DNA of 64,000 bases, from NCBI GenBank assembly GCA_963556195.1, contig CAUVYP010001208.1, positions 3,162,001-3,226,000 on the forward strand. The letters are read 5' to 3'. The notes beneath the pieces were generated by a model, which saw nothing but the letters and a program-made list of their open reading frames with translations, searched no databases and was not told the origin of the DNA. Shown piece by piece: positions 1 to 9,758 of this stretch. The position numbers and the translations under genes are program-made. How positions within the stretch are numbered: position 1 is the stretch's first letter; each line of letters starts with the position of its first letter. Source of the stretch: Sepiola atlantica (Eukaryota > Mollusca > Cephalopoda > Sepiida > Sepiolidae).

Positions 1-186
1 GTTTATAACTTCCACATTTATTCGAATTGTGCAACGAAACTTTGCAGACAGTCTCGAATGGGCCTTTACTATTGAAGTACCAAGTTTCAGAAGTGCAGCT
101 CATGTACTGCCGGAGATATGTCGATACAAACTGAATACGCAAAACATCAACAAAATTTAGCGCGTTTTAAAGTGGATATCGCTTTT
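1..186 (+). repeat. Reference monomer (phase 1-186), CATG type
   Basis: First full unit, used here to fix the phase. Positions 1-9 are GTTTATAAC. Position 21-26 is TTCGAA, and 21-38 holds a TTCG...CGAA dyad with a 10-base loop. Positions 54-64 are the two-form variable block, here the T form. Positions 145-147 and 157-159 are the antisense ATG and TAA of the small recurrent reading frame. TTTAAA lies at 166-171 and GATATC at 175-180. By hand count it has 36 C, 35 G and 9 CpG. This monomer is the CATG type (GCTCATGTACTG), whose CA creates a TGA in the antisense frame. The next unit is GTTGAG type, a pairing seen repeatedly in the first half of the window. Confidence 0.95.
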
Positions 187-333
187 GTTTATAACTTCCA
201 CATTTATTCGAATTGTGCAACGAAACTTTGCAGACAGTCGTTGAGACACATTTCCTACTGAAGTACCAAGTTTCAGAAGTGCAGCTCTTGTACTGCCGGA
301 GATATGTCGATACAAACTGAATACGCAAAACAT
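157..333 (-). other. Recurrent 58-codon antisense reading frame (representative; probably not a gene)
   Basis: On the minus strand an ATG at monomer position 145-147 opens 58 codons. The product would start MFCVFSLYRHISGS, and the frame ends at the TAA at monomer position 157-159 of the previous unit. The same frame is open in most monomers. It is broken by the TGA of CATG monomers and by the six length changes. No signal peptide, known domain or ribosome-binding context is recognisable. Substitutions, especially in the 11-bp block, freely change residues, which suggests no protein-level constraint. I interpret it as a by-product of a 186-bp (3 x 62) unit with one stop in this frame. Confidence 0.85.
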
Positions 334-799
334 CAACAAAATTTAGCGCGTTTTAAAGTTGATATCGCTTTTGTTTATAACTTCCACATTTATTCGAATT
401 GTGCAACGAAACTTTGCAGACAGTCGCGGAGACACATTTTCTACTGAAGTACCAAGTTTGAGAAGTGCAGCTCTTGTACTGCCGGAGATATGTCGATACA
501 AACTGAATACGCAAAACATCAACAAAATTTAGCGCGTTTTAAAGTTGATATCGCTTTTGTTTATAACTTCCACATTTATTCGAATTGTGCAACGAAACTT
601 TGCGGATAGTCGCGGAGACACATTTCCTACGGAAGTACCAAGTGTCAGAAGTGCAGCTCTTGTACTGCCGGAGATATGTCGTCACAAACTGAATACGCAA
701 AACATCAACAAAATTGAGCGCGTTTTAAAGTTGATATCGCTTTTGTTTATAACTTCCACATTTATTCGAATTGTGCAACGAAACTTTGCAGACAGTCTC

Positions 800-815
800 G
801 AATAGGGCTTTTTCT
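800..815 (+). repeat. Monomer with +1 bp in the variable block (AATAGGGCTTTTTC)
   Basis: The block reads AATAGGGCTTTTTCTAC where related monomers (for example near 3930) read AATAGGCCTTTTCTAC, one base longer. This makes the monomer 187 bp and shifts every reading frame. The same variant occurs near 1138-1150, 4858-4870 and 5195-5207, all within the duplicated segment, so one ancestral event is enough. Confidence 0.85.
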
Positions 816-931
816 ACAGAAGTACTAAGTTTCAGAAGTGCAGCTCTTGTATTGCCAAAGATATGTCGATACAAACTGAATACGCAAAACATCAACAAAA
901 TTTAGCGCGTTTTAAAGTTGATATCGCTTTT

Positions 932-1080
932 GTTTATAACTTCCACATTTATTCGAATTGTGCAACGAAACTTTGCAGACAGTCGCGGAGACACATTTTC
1001 TACTGAAGTACTAAGTTTCAGAAGTGCAGCTCTTGTACTGCCGGAGATATTTAGCGCGTTTTAAAGTTGATATCGCTTTT
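932..1080 (+). repeat. Truncated 149-bp monomer (37-bp deletion), copy 1
   Basis: The unit starts at GTTTATAAC (932), and the next GTTTATAAC is at 1081, only 149 bp later. GGAGATAT joins directly to TTAGCGCG at about 1050. This removes 37 bp that normally include TCGATACAAACTG and AACATCAACAAAA. The two ends share only AT as microhomology. The deletion also removes the antisense ATG. An identical deleted monomer lies at 4989-5137. This is the only large indel found in the window. Confidence 0.95.
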
Positions 1081-1995
1081 GTTTATAACTTCCACATTTA
1101 TTCGAATTGTGCAACGAAACTTTGCAGACAGTCTCGAATAGGGCTTTTTCTACAGAAGTACTAAGTTTCAGAAGTGCAGCTCTTGTATTGCCAAAGATAT
1201 GTCGATACAAACTGAATACGCAAAACATCAACAAAATTTAGCGCGTTTTAAAGTTGATATCGCTTTTGTTTATAACTTCCACATTTATTCGAGTTGTGCA
1301 ACGAAACTTTGCAGACAGTCTCCAATGGGCCATTACTACTGAAGTGCCAAGTTTCAGAAGTGCAGCTCTTGTACTGCCGGAGATATATCGATACAAACTG
1401 AATACGAAAAACATCAACAAAATTTAGCGAGTTTTAAAGTTGATATCGCTTTTGTTTATAACTTCCACATTTATTCGAATTGTGCAACGAAACTTTGCAG
1501 ACAGTCGCGGAGGCACATTTCCTACTGAAGTACCAAGTTTCAGAAGTGCAGCTTTTGTACTGACGGAGATATGTTGATACAAACTGAATACGCAAAACAT
1601 CAACAAAATTTAGCGCGTTTTGAAGTTGATATCGCTTTTGTTTATAACTTCCACATTTATTCGAATTGTGCAACGAAACTTTGCAGACAGTGTCGAATAG
1701 GCCTTTTCTACTAAAGTACTAAGGTTCAGAAGTGCAGCTCTTGTATTGCCGGAGATATGTCGATACAAACTGAATACGCAAAACATCAACAAAATTTAGC
1801 GCGTTTTAAAGTTGATATCGCTTTTGTGTATAACTTCCACATTTATTCGAATTGTGCAACGAAACTTTGCAGACAGTCTCGAATGGGCTTTTTCTGCTTA
1901 AGTACTAAGTATCAGAATTGCAGCTCTTGTACTGCCGGAGATATGTCGATACAAACTGAATACGCAAAACATCAACAAAATTTAGCGCGTTTTAA

Positions 1996-2167
1996 AGTTG
2001 ATATCGCTTTTGTTTATAACTTCCACATTTATTCGAATTGTGCAACGAAACTTTGCAGACAGTCGCGGAGACACATTTCCTACTGAAGTGCCAAGTTTCA
2101 GAAGTGCAGATCTTGTACTGCCGGAGATATGTCGATACAAACTGAATACGCAAAACATCAACAAAAT
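1996..2167 (+). repeat. Junction monomer of AGATCT type
   Basis: A C-block monomer with GTGCAGATCTTG, the type that closes the 11-monomer unit (compare 4028 and 7713). It joins the end of the 1.5-kb duplicated segment to the complete 11-monomer unit that starts at 2168. The copy at about 6053 lacks this monomer and goes straight to the GTTGAG type. The two junctions therefore differ by two monomers (AGATCT and CATG). Confidence 0.7.
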
Positions 2168-4213
2168 TTAGCGCGTTTTAAAGTTGATATCGCTTTTGTT
2201 TATAACTTCCACATTTATTCGAATTGTGCAACGAAACTTTGCAGACAGTCTCGAATGGGCCTTTACTATTGAAGTACCAAGTTTCAGAAGTGCAGCTCAT
2301 GTACTGCCGGAGATATGTCGATACAAACTGAATACGCAAAACATCAACAAAATTTAGCGCGTTTTAAAGTGGATATCGCTTTTGTTTATAACTTCCACAT
2401 TTATTCGAATTGTGCAACGAAACTTTGCAGACAGTCGTTGAGACACATTTCCTACTGAAGTACCAAGTTTCAGAAGTGCAGCTCTTGTACTGCCGGAGAT
2501 ATGTCGATACAAACTGAATACGCAAAACATCAACAAAATTTAGCGCGTTTTAAAGTTGATATCGCTTTTGTTTATAACTTCCACATTTATTCGAATTGTG
2601 CAACGAAACTTTGCAGACAGTCGCGGAGACACATTTTCTACTGAAGTACCAAGTTTGAGAAGTGCAGCTCTTGTACTGCCGGAGATATGTCGATACAAAC
2701 TGAATACGCAAAACATCAACAAAATTTAGCGCGTTTTAAAGTTGATATCGCTTTTGTTTATAACTTCCACATTTATTCGAATTGTGTAACGAAACTTTGC
2801 AGACCGTGTCGAATAGGCCTTTACTACTGAAGTACCAAGTTTCAGAATTGCAGCTCTTGTACTGCCGGAGATATGTCGATACAAACTGCATACGCAAAAC
2901 ATCAACAAAATTTAGCGCGTTTTAAAGTTGATATCGCTTTTGTTTATAACTTTTACATTTATTCGAATTGTGCAACGAAACTTTGCAGACAGTCTCGAAT
3001 AGACCTGTTCCACTGAAGTACCAAGTTTCAGAAGTGCAGCTCTTGTACTGCCGGAGATATGTCGATACAAACTGAATACGCAAAACATCAACACAATTTA
3101 GCGCGTTTTAAAGTTGATATCGCTTTTGTTTATAACTTCCACATTTATTCGAGTTGTGCAACGAAACTTTGCAGACAGTCTCGAATGGGCGTTTACTACT
3201 GAAGTAACAAGTTTCAGAAGTGCAGCTCTTGTACTGCCGGAGATATGTCGATACAAACTGAATAAGAAAAACATCAACAAAATTTAGCGCGTTTTAAAGT
3301 GGATATCGCTTTTGTTTATAACTTCCACATTTATTCGAATTGTGCAACGAAACTTTGCAGACAGTCTCGAATGGGCCTTTTCTACTGAAGTATCAAGTTT
3401 CAGAAGTGCAGCTTATGTACTGCCGGAGATATGTTGATACAAACTGAATACGCAAAACATCAACAAAATTTAGCGCGTTTTAAAGTTGATATCGCTTTTG
3501 TTTATAACTTCCACATTTATTCGAATTGGGCAACGAAACTTTGCAGACAGTCGCGGAGACACATTTTCTACTGAAGTACCAAGTTTCAGAAGTGCAGCTC
3601 TTGTACTGCCGGAGATATTTCGATACAAACTGAATACGCAAAACATCAACAAAATTTAGCGCGTTTTAAAGTTGATATCGCTTTTGTTTATAACTTCCAC
3701 ATTTATTCGAATTGTGCAACGAAACTTTGCAGATAGTCACGGAGACACATTTCCTACGGAAGTACCAAGTGTCAGAAGTGCAGCTCTTGTACTGCCGGAG
3801 ATATGTCGATACAAACTGAATACGCAAAACATCAACAAAATTTAGCGCGTTTTAAAGTTGATATCGCTTTTGTTTATAACTTCCACATTTATTCGAATTG
3901 TGCAACGAAACTTTGCAGACAGTCTCGAATAGGCCTTTTCTACAGAAGTACTAAGTTTCAGAAGTGCAGCTCTTGTATTGCCAATGATATGTCGATACAA
4001 ACTGAATACGCAAAACATCAACAAAATTTAGCGCGTTTTAAAGTTGATATCGCTTTTGTTTATAACTTCCACATTTATTCGAATTGTGCAACGAAACTTT
4101 GCAGACAGTCGCGGAGACACATTTCCTACTGAAGTGCCAAGTTTGAGAAGTGCAGATCTTGTACTGCCGGAGATATGTCGATACAAACTGAATACGCAAA
4201 ACATCAACAAAAT
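2168..4213 (+). repeat. 11-monomer higher-order repeat, copy H1 (2046 bp)
   Basis: Eleven monomers in a fixed order, each known by a private variant: CATG; GTTGAG; TTTGAG; GTGTAACG with AGACCGTG; TTTTACA (near 2950); AGTAACAAG; CTTATG; ATTGGGCA; CTACGGAAG; CTACAGAAGTAC with TATTGCCAATG; and AGATCTTG. The length is exactly 11 x 186. The next unit restarts with CATG at 4214. Copies at 6039-7898 and 7899-9758 keep the order with few substitutions. Confidence 0.85.
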
Positions 4214-4585
4214 TTAGCGCGTTTTAAAGTTGATATCGCTTTTGTTTATAACTTCCACATTTATTCGAATTGTGCAACAAAACTTTGCAGACAGTCTCGA
4301 ATGGGCCTTTACTATTGAAGTACCAAGTTTCAGAAGTGCAGCTCATGTACTGCCGGAGATATGTCGATACAAACTGAATACGCAAAACATCAACAAAATT
4401 TAGCGCGTTTTAAAGTGGATATCGCTTTTGTTTATAACTTCCACATTTATTCGAATTGTGCAACGAAACTTTGCAGACAGTCGTTGAGACACATTTCCTA
4501 CTGAAGTACCAAGTTTCAGAAGTGCAGCTCTTGTACTGCCGGAGATATTTCGATACAAACTGAATAAGCAAAACATCAACAAAAT
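4214..4585 (+). repeat. Truncated 11-mer unit ending in a hybrid monomer
   Basis: A CATG monomer is followed by one that begins as GTTGAG type (GTCGTTGAGACAC near 4490). It ends like the ATTGGGCA type (GGAGATATTTCGATAC near 4545), followed by AATAAGC. The next monomer is the CTACGGAAG type, as expected after ATTGGGCA. This looks like an in-register exchange inside a monomer that deleted the intervening types. Confidence 0.7.
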
Positions 4586-6052
4586 TTAGCGCGTTTTAAA
4601 GTTGATATCGCTTTTGTTTATAACTTCCACATTTATTCGAATTGTGCAACGAAACTTTGCGGATAGTCGCGGAGACACATTTCCTACGGAAGTACCAAGT
4701 GTCAGAAGTGCAGCTCTTGTACTGCCGGAGATATGTCGATACAAACTGAATACGCAAAACATCAACAAAATTGAGCGCGTTTTAAAGTTGATATCGCTTT
4801 TGTTTATAACTTCCACATTTATTCGAATTGTGCAACGAAACTTTGCAGACAGTCTCGAATAGGGCTTTTTCTACAGAAGTACTAAGTTTCAGAAGTGCAG
4901 CTCTTGTATTGCCAAAGATATGTCGATACAAACTGAATACGCAAAACATCAACAAAATTTAGCGCGTTTTAAAGTTGATATCGCTTTTGTTTATAACTTC
5001 CACATTTATTCGAATTGTGCAACGAAACTTTGCAGACAGTCGCGGAGACACATTTTCTACTGAAGTACTAAGTTTCAGAAGTGCAGCTCTTGTACTGCCG
5101 GAGATATTTAGCGCGTTTTAAAGTTGATATCGCTTTTGTTTATAACTTCCACATTTATTCGAATTGTGCAACGAAACTTTGCAGACAGTCTCGAATAGGG
5201 CTTTTTCTACAGAAGTACTAAGTTTCAGAAGTGCAGCTCTTGTATTGCCAAAGATATGTCGATACAAACTGAATACGCAAAACATCAACAAAATTTAGCG
5301 CGTTTTAAAGTTGATATCGCTTTTGTTTATAACTTCCACATTTATTCGAGTTGTGCAACGAAACTTTGCAGACAGTCTCCAATGGGCCATTACTACTGAA
5401 GTGCCAAGTTTCAGAAGTGCAGCTCTTGTACTGCCGGAGATATATCGATACAAACTGAATACGAAAAACATCAACAAAATTTAGCGAGTTTTAAAGTTGA
5501 TATCGCTTTTGTTTATAACTTCCACATTTATTCGAATTGTGCAACGAAACTTTGCAGACAGTCGCGGAGGCACATTTCCTACTGAAGTACCAAGTTTCAG
5601 AAGTGCAGCTTTTGTACTGACGGAGATATGTTGATACAAACTGAATACGCAAAACATCAACAAAATTTAGCGCGTTTTGAAGTTGATATCGCTTTTGTTT
5701 ATAACTTCCACATTTATTCGAATTGTGCAACGAAACTTTGCAGACAGTGTCGAATAGGCCTTTTCTACTAAAGTACTAAGGTTCAGAAGTGCAGCTCTTG
5801 TATTGCCGGAGATATGTCGATACAAACTGAATACGCAAAACATCAACAAAATTTAGCGCGTTTTAAAGTTGATATCGCTTTTGTGTATAACTTCCACATT
5901 TATTCGAATTGTGCAACGAAACTTTGCAGACAGTCTCGAATGGGCTTTTTCTGCTTAAGTACTAAGTATCAGAATTGCAGCTCTTGTACTGCCGGAGATA
6001 TGTCGATACAAACTGAATACGCAAAACATCAACAAAATTTAGCGCGTTTTAA
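4567..6052 (+). repeat. 1.5-kb segmental duplication, copy 2
   Basis: Copy of 510-1995 at a constant shift of 4057 bp, including the two +1 monomers, the 149-bp monomer and the CTGCTTAAG monomer. It is inserted between a truncated 11-mer unit and a unit that restarts with GTTGAG at 6039. Near identity suggests recent duplication or conversion. Confidence 0.85.
4989..5137 (+). repeat. Truncated 149-bp monomer (37-bp deletion), copy 2
   Basis: The same junction, GGAGATAT to TTAGCGCG, occurs at about 5107, exactly 4057 bp after copy 1. The deletion therefore arose once, before the segment was duplicated. Confidence 0.95.
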
Positions 6053-7898
6053 AGTGGATATCGCTTTTGTTTATAACTTCCACATTTATTCGAATTGTGC
6101 AACGAAACTTTGCAGACAGTCGTTGAGACACATTTCCTACTGAAGTACCAAGTTTCAGAAGTGCAGCTCTTGTACTGCCGGAGATATGTCGATACAAACT
6201 GAATACGCAAAACATCAACAAAATTTAGCGCGTTTTAAAGTTGATATCGCTTTTGTTTATAACTTCCACATTTATTCGAATTGTGCAACGAAACTTTGCA
6301 GACAGTCGCGGAGACACATTTTCTACTGAAGTACCAAGTTTGAGAAGTGCAGCTCTTGTACTGCCGGAGATATGTCGATACAAACTGAATACGCAAAACA
6401 TCAACAAAATTTAGCGCGTTTTAAAGTTGATATCGCTTTTGTTTATAACTTCCACATTTATTCGAATTGTGTAACGAAACTTTGCAGACCGTGTCGAATA
6501 GGCCTTTACTACTGAAGTACCAAGTTTCAGAATTGCAGCTCTTGTACTGCCGGAGATATGTCGATACAAACTGCATACGCAAAACATCAACAAAATTTAG
6601 CGCGTTTTAAAGTTGATATCGCTTTTGTTTATAACTTTTACATTTATTCGAATTGTGCAACGAAACTTTGCAGACAGTCTCGAATAGACCTGTTCCACTG
6701 AAGTACCAAGTTTCAGAAGTGCAGCTCTTGTACTGCCGGAGATATGTCGATACAAACTGAATACGCAAAACATCAACACAATTTAGCGCGTTTTAAAGTT
6801 GATATCGCTTTTGTTTATAACTTCCACATTTATTCGAGTTGTGCAACGAAACTTTGCAGACAGTCTCGAATGGGCGTTTACTACTGAAGTAACAAGTTTC
6901 AGAAGTGCAGCTCTTGTACTGCCGGAGATATGTCGATACAAACTGAATAAGAAAAACATCAACAAAATTTAGCGCGTTTTAAAGTGGATATCGCTTTTGT
7001 TTATAACTTCCACATTTATTCGAATTGTGCAACGAAACTTTGCAGACAGTCTCGAATGGGCCTTTTCTACTGAAGTATCAAGTTTCAGAAGTGCAGCTTA
7101 TGTACTGCCGGAGATATGTTGATACAAACTGAATACGCAAAACATCAACAAAATTTAGCGCGTTTTAAAGTTGATATCGCTTTTGTTTATAACTTCCACA
7201 TTTATTCGAATTGGGCAACGAAACTTTGCAGACAGTCGCGGAGACACATTTTCTACTGAAGTACCAAGTTTCAGAAGTGCAGCTCTTGTACTGCCGGAGA
7301 TATTTCGATACAAACTGAATACGCAAAACATCAACAAAATTTAGCGCGTTTTAAAGTTGATATCGCTTTTGTTTATAACTTCCACATTTATTCGAATTGT
7401 GCAACGAAACTTTGCAGATAGTCGCGGAGACACATTTCCTACGGAAGTACCAAGTGTCAACAGTGCAGCTCTTGTACTGCCGGAGATATGTCGATACAAA
7501 CTGAATACGCAAAACATCAACAAAATTTAGCGCGTTTTAAAGTTGATATCGCTTTTGTTTATAACTTCCACATTTATTCGAATTGTGCAACGAAACTTTG
7601 CAGACAGTCTCGAATAGGCCTTTTCTACAGAAGTACTAAGTTTCAGAAGTGCAGCTCTTGTATTGCCAATGATATGTCGATACAAACTGAATACGCAAAA
7701 CATCAACAAAATTTAGCGCGTTTTAAAGTTGATATCCCTTTTGTTTATAACTTCCACATTTATTCGAATTGTGCAACGAAACTTTGCAGACAGTCGCGGA
7801 GACACATTTCCTACTGAAGTGCCAAGTTTGAGAAGTGCAGATCTTGTACTGCCGGAGATATGTCGATACAAACTGAATACGCAAAACATCAACAAAAT
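6039..7898 (+). repeat. 11-mer higher-order repeat, copy H3 (10 monomers, no CATG)
   Basis: Same monomer order as 2354-4213 at a shift of 3685 bp, from GTTGAG to AGATCT. Shared rare marks include GTGTAACG (near 6470), AACTTTTACATTT (near 6635), AGACCTGTTCC and ATTGGGCAACG (near 7212). A few private changes are visible, such as GTGTCAACAGTG near 7453 and GATATCCC near 7735. The leading CATG monomer is missing because the duplicated segment joins here. Confidence 0.85.
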
Positions 7899-9758
7899 TT
7901 AGCGCGTTTTAAAGTTGATATCGCTTTTGTTTATAACTTCCACATTTATTCGAATTGTGCAACAAAACTTTGCAGACAGTCTCGAATGGGCCTTTACTAT
8001 TGAAGTACCAAGTTTCAGAAGTGCAGCTCATGTACTGCCGGAGATATGTCGATACAAACTGAATACGCAAAACATCAACAAAATTTAGCGCGTTTTAAAG
8101 TGGATATCGCTTTTGTTTATAACTTCCACATTTATTCGAATTGTGCAACGAAACTTTGCAGACAGTCGTTGAGACACATTTCCTACTGAAGTACCAAGTT
8201 TCAGAAGTGCAGCTCTTGTACTGCCGGAGATATGTCGATACAAACTGAATACGCAAAACATCAACAAAATTTAGCGCGTTTTAAAGTTGATATCGCTTTT
8301 GTTTATAACTTCCACATTTATTCGAATTGTGCAACGAAACTTTGCAGACAGTCGCGGAGACACATTTTCTACTGAAGTACCAAGTTTGACAAGTGCAGCT
8401 CTTGTACTGCCGGAGATATGTCGATACAAACTGAATACGCAAAACATCAACAAAATTTAGCGCGTTTTAAAGTTGATATCGCTTTTGTTTATAACTTCCA
8501 CATTTATTCGAATTGTGCAACGAAACTTTGCAGACCGTCTCAAATAGGCCTTTACTACTGAAGTACCAAGTTTCAGAATTGCAGCTCTTGTACTGCCGGA
8601 GATATGTCGATACAAACTGCATACGCAAAACATCAACAAAATTTAGCGCGTTTTAAAGTTGATATCGCTTTTGTTTATAACTTTTACATTTATTCGAATT
8701 GTGCAACGAAACTTTGCAGACAGTCTCGAATAGACCTGTTCCACTGAAGTACCAAGTTTCAGAAGTGCAGCTCTTGTACTGCCGGAGATATGTCGATACA
8801 AACTGAATACGCAAAACATCAACACAATTTAGCGCGTTTTAAAGTTGATATCGCTTTTGTTTATAACTTCCACATTTATTCGAGTTGTGCAACGAAACTT
8901 TGCAGACAGTCTCGAATATGCGTTTACTACTGAAGTAACAAGTTTCAGAAGTGCAGCTCTTGTACTGCCGGAGATATGTCGATACAAACTGAATAAGAAA
9001 AACATCAACAAAATTTAGCGCGTTTTAAAGTGGATATCGCTTTTGTTTATAACTTCCACATTTATTCGAATTGTGCAACGAAACTTTGCAGACAGTCTCG
9101 AATGGGCCTTTTCTACTGAAGTATCAAGTTTCAGAAGTGCAGCTTATGTACTGCCGGAGATATGTTGATACAAACTGAATACGCAAAACATCAACAAAAT
9201 TTAGCGCGTTTTAAAGTTGATATCGCTTTTGTTTATAACTTCCACATTTATTCGAATTGGGCAACGAAACTTTGCAGACAGTCGCGGAGACACATTTTCT
9301 ACTGAAGTACCAAGTTTCAGAAGTGCAGCTCTTGTACTGCCGGAGATATTTCGATACAAACTGAATACGCAAAACATCAACAAAATTTAGCGCGTTTTAA
9401 AGTTGATATCGCTTTTGTTTATAACTTCCACATTTATTCGAATTGTGCAACGAAACTTTGCAGATAGTCGCGGAGACACATTTCCTACGGAAGTACCAAG
9501 TGTCAGAAGTGCAGCTCTTGTACTGCCGGAGATATGTCGATACAAACTGAATACGCAAAACATCAACAAAATTTAGCGCGTTTTAAAGTTGATATCGCTT
9601 TTGTTTATAACTTCCACATTTATTCGAATTGTGCAACGAAACTTTGCAGACAGTCTCGAATAGGCCTTTTCTACAGAAGTACTAAGTTTCAGAAGTGCAG
9701 CTCTTGTATTGCCAAAGATATGTCGATACAAACTGAATACGCAAAACATCAACAAAAT
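7899..9758 (+). repeat. 11-mer higher-order repeat, copy H4 (10 monomers)
   Basis: Starts with CATG and follows the H1 order at a shift of 2046 bp from H3, up to the CTACAGAAG type. The eleventh monomer is replaced by an ACATTTTTTACTG/GTACTAAG type at 9759. The fourth monomer differs from H1 and H3: it has GTGCAACG and AGACCGTCTCAAAT instead of GTGTAACG. H4 is therefore an older or partly converted copy. Confidence 0.8.

Larger units (their letters stand above)
1..528 (+). repeat. Partial 11-mer higher-order unit (CATG, GTTGAG, TTTGAG types)
   Basis: Three successive monomers in the order CATG, GTTGAG (preceded by GTGGATATC) and TTTGAG (CAAGTTTGAGAAG). The same order begins the 11-monomer units at 2168 and 7899. 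The order then breaks at about 510-530, where the duplicated 1.5-kb segment joins in register. The array clearly continues to the left of the window. Confidence 0.75.
510..1995 (+). repeat. 1.5-kb segmental duplication, copy 1
   Basis: This stretch recurs almost base for base at 4567-6052, a shift of 4057 bp. Shared private marks include the CTACGGAAG monomer, two AATAGGGCTTTTTC monomers with one extra base, the 149-bp truncated monomer, and TTTCTGCTTAAGTAC near 1900. The only difference noticed is at about 680 (GTCGTCAC here, GTCGATAC in the copy). The outer boundaries are set by diagnostic differences: ATACGC versus ATAAGC on the left, GTTGATATC versus GTGGATATC on the right. They may be off by tens of bases. 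Confidence 0.85.

Noticed and set aside
23..39. CENP-B box on the minus strand (TTTCGTTGCACAATTCG)
   Set aside because: The left half TTTCGTTG and one internal A match the mammalian CENP-B box, but the essential CGGG half is ATTC here. Five of nine core bases match. This is probably chance, and the host may have no CENP-B.
932..1080. 149-bp unit as a separate satellite family
   Set aside because: It is the same monomer with one 37-bp internal deletion. The only other copy lies in the duplicated segment.
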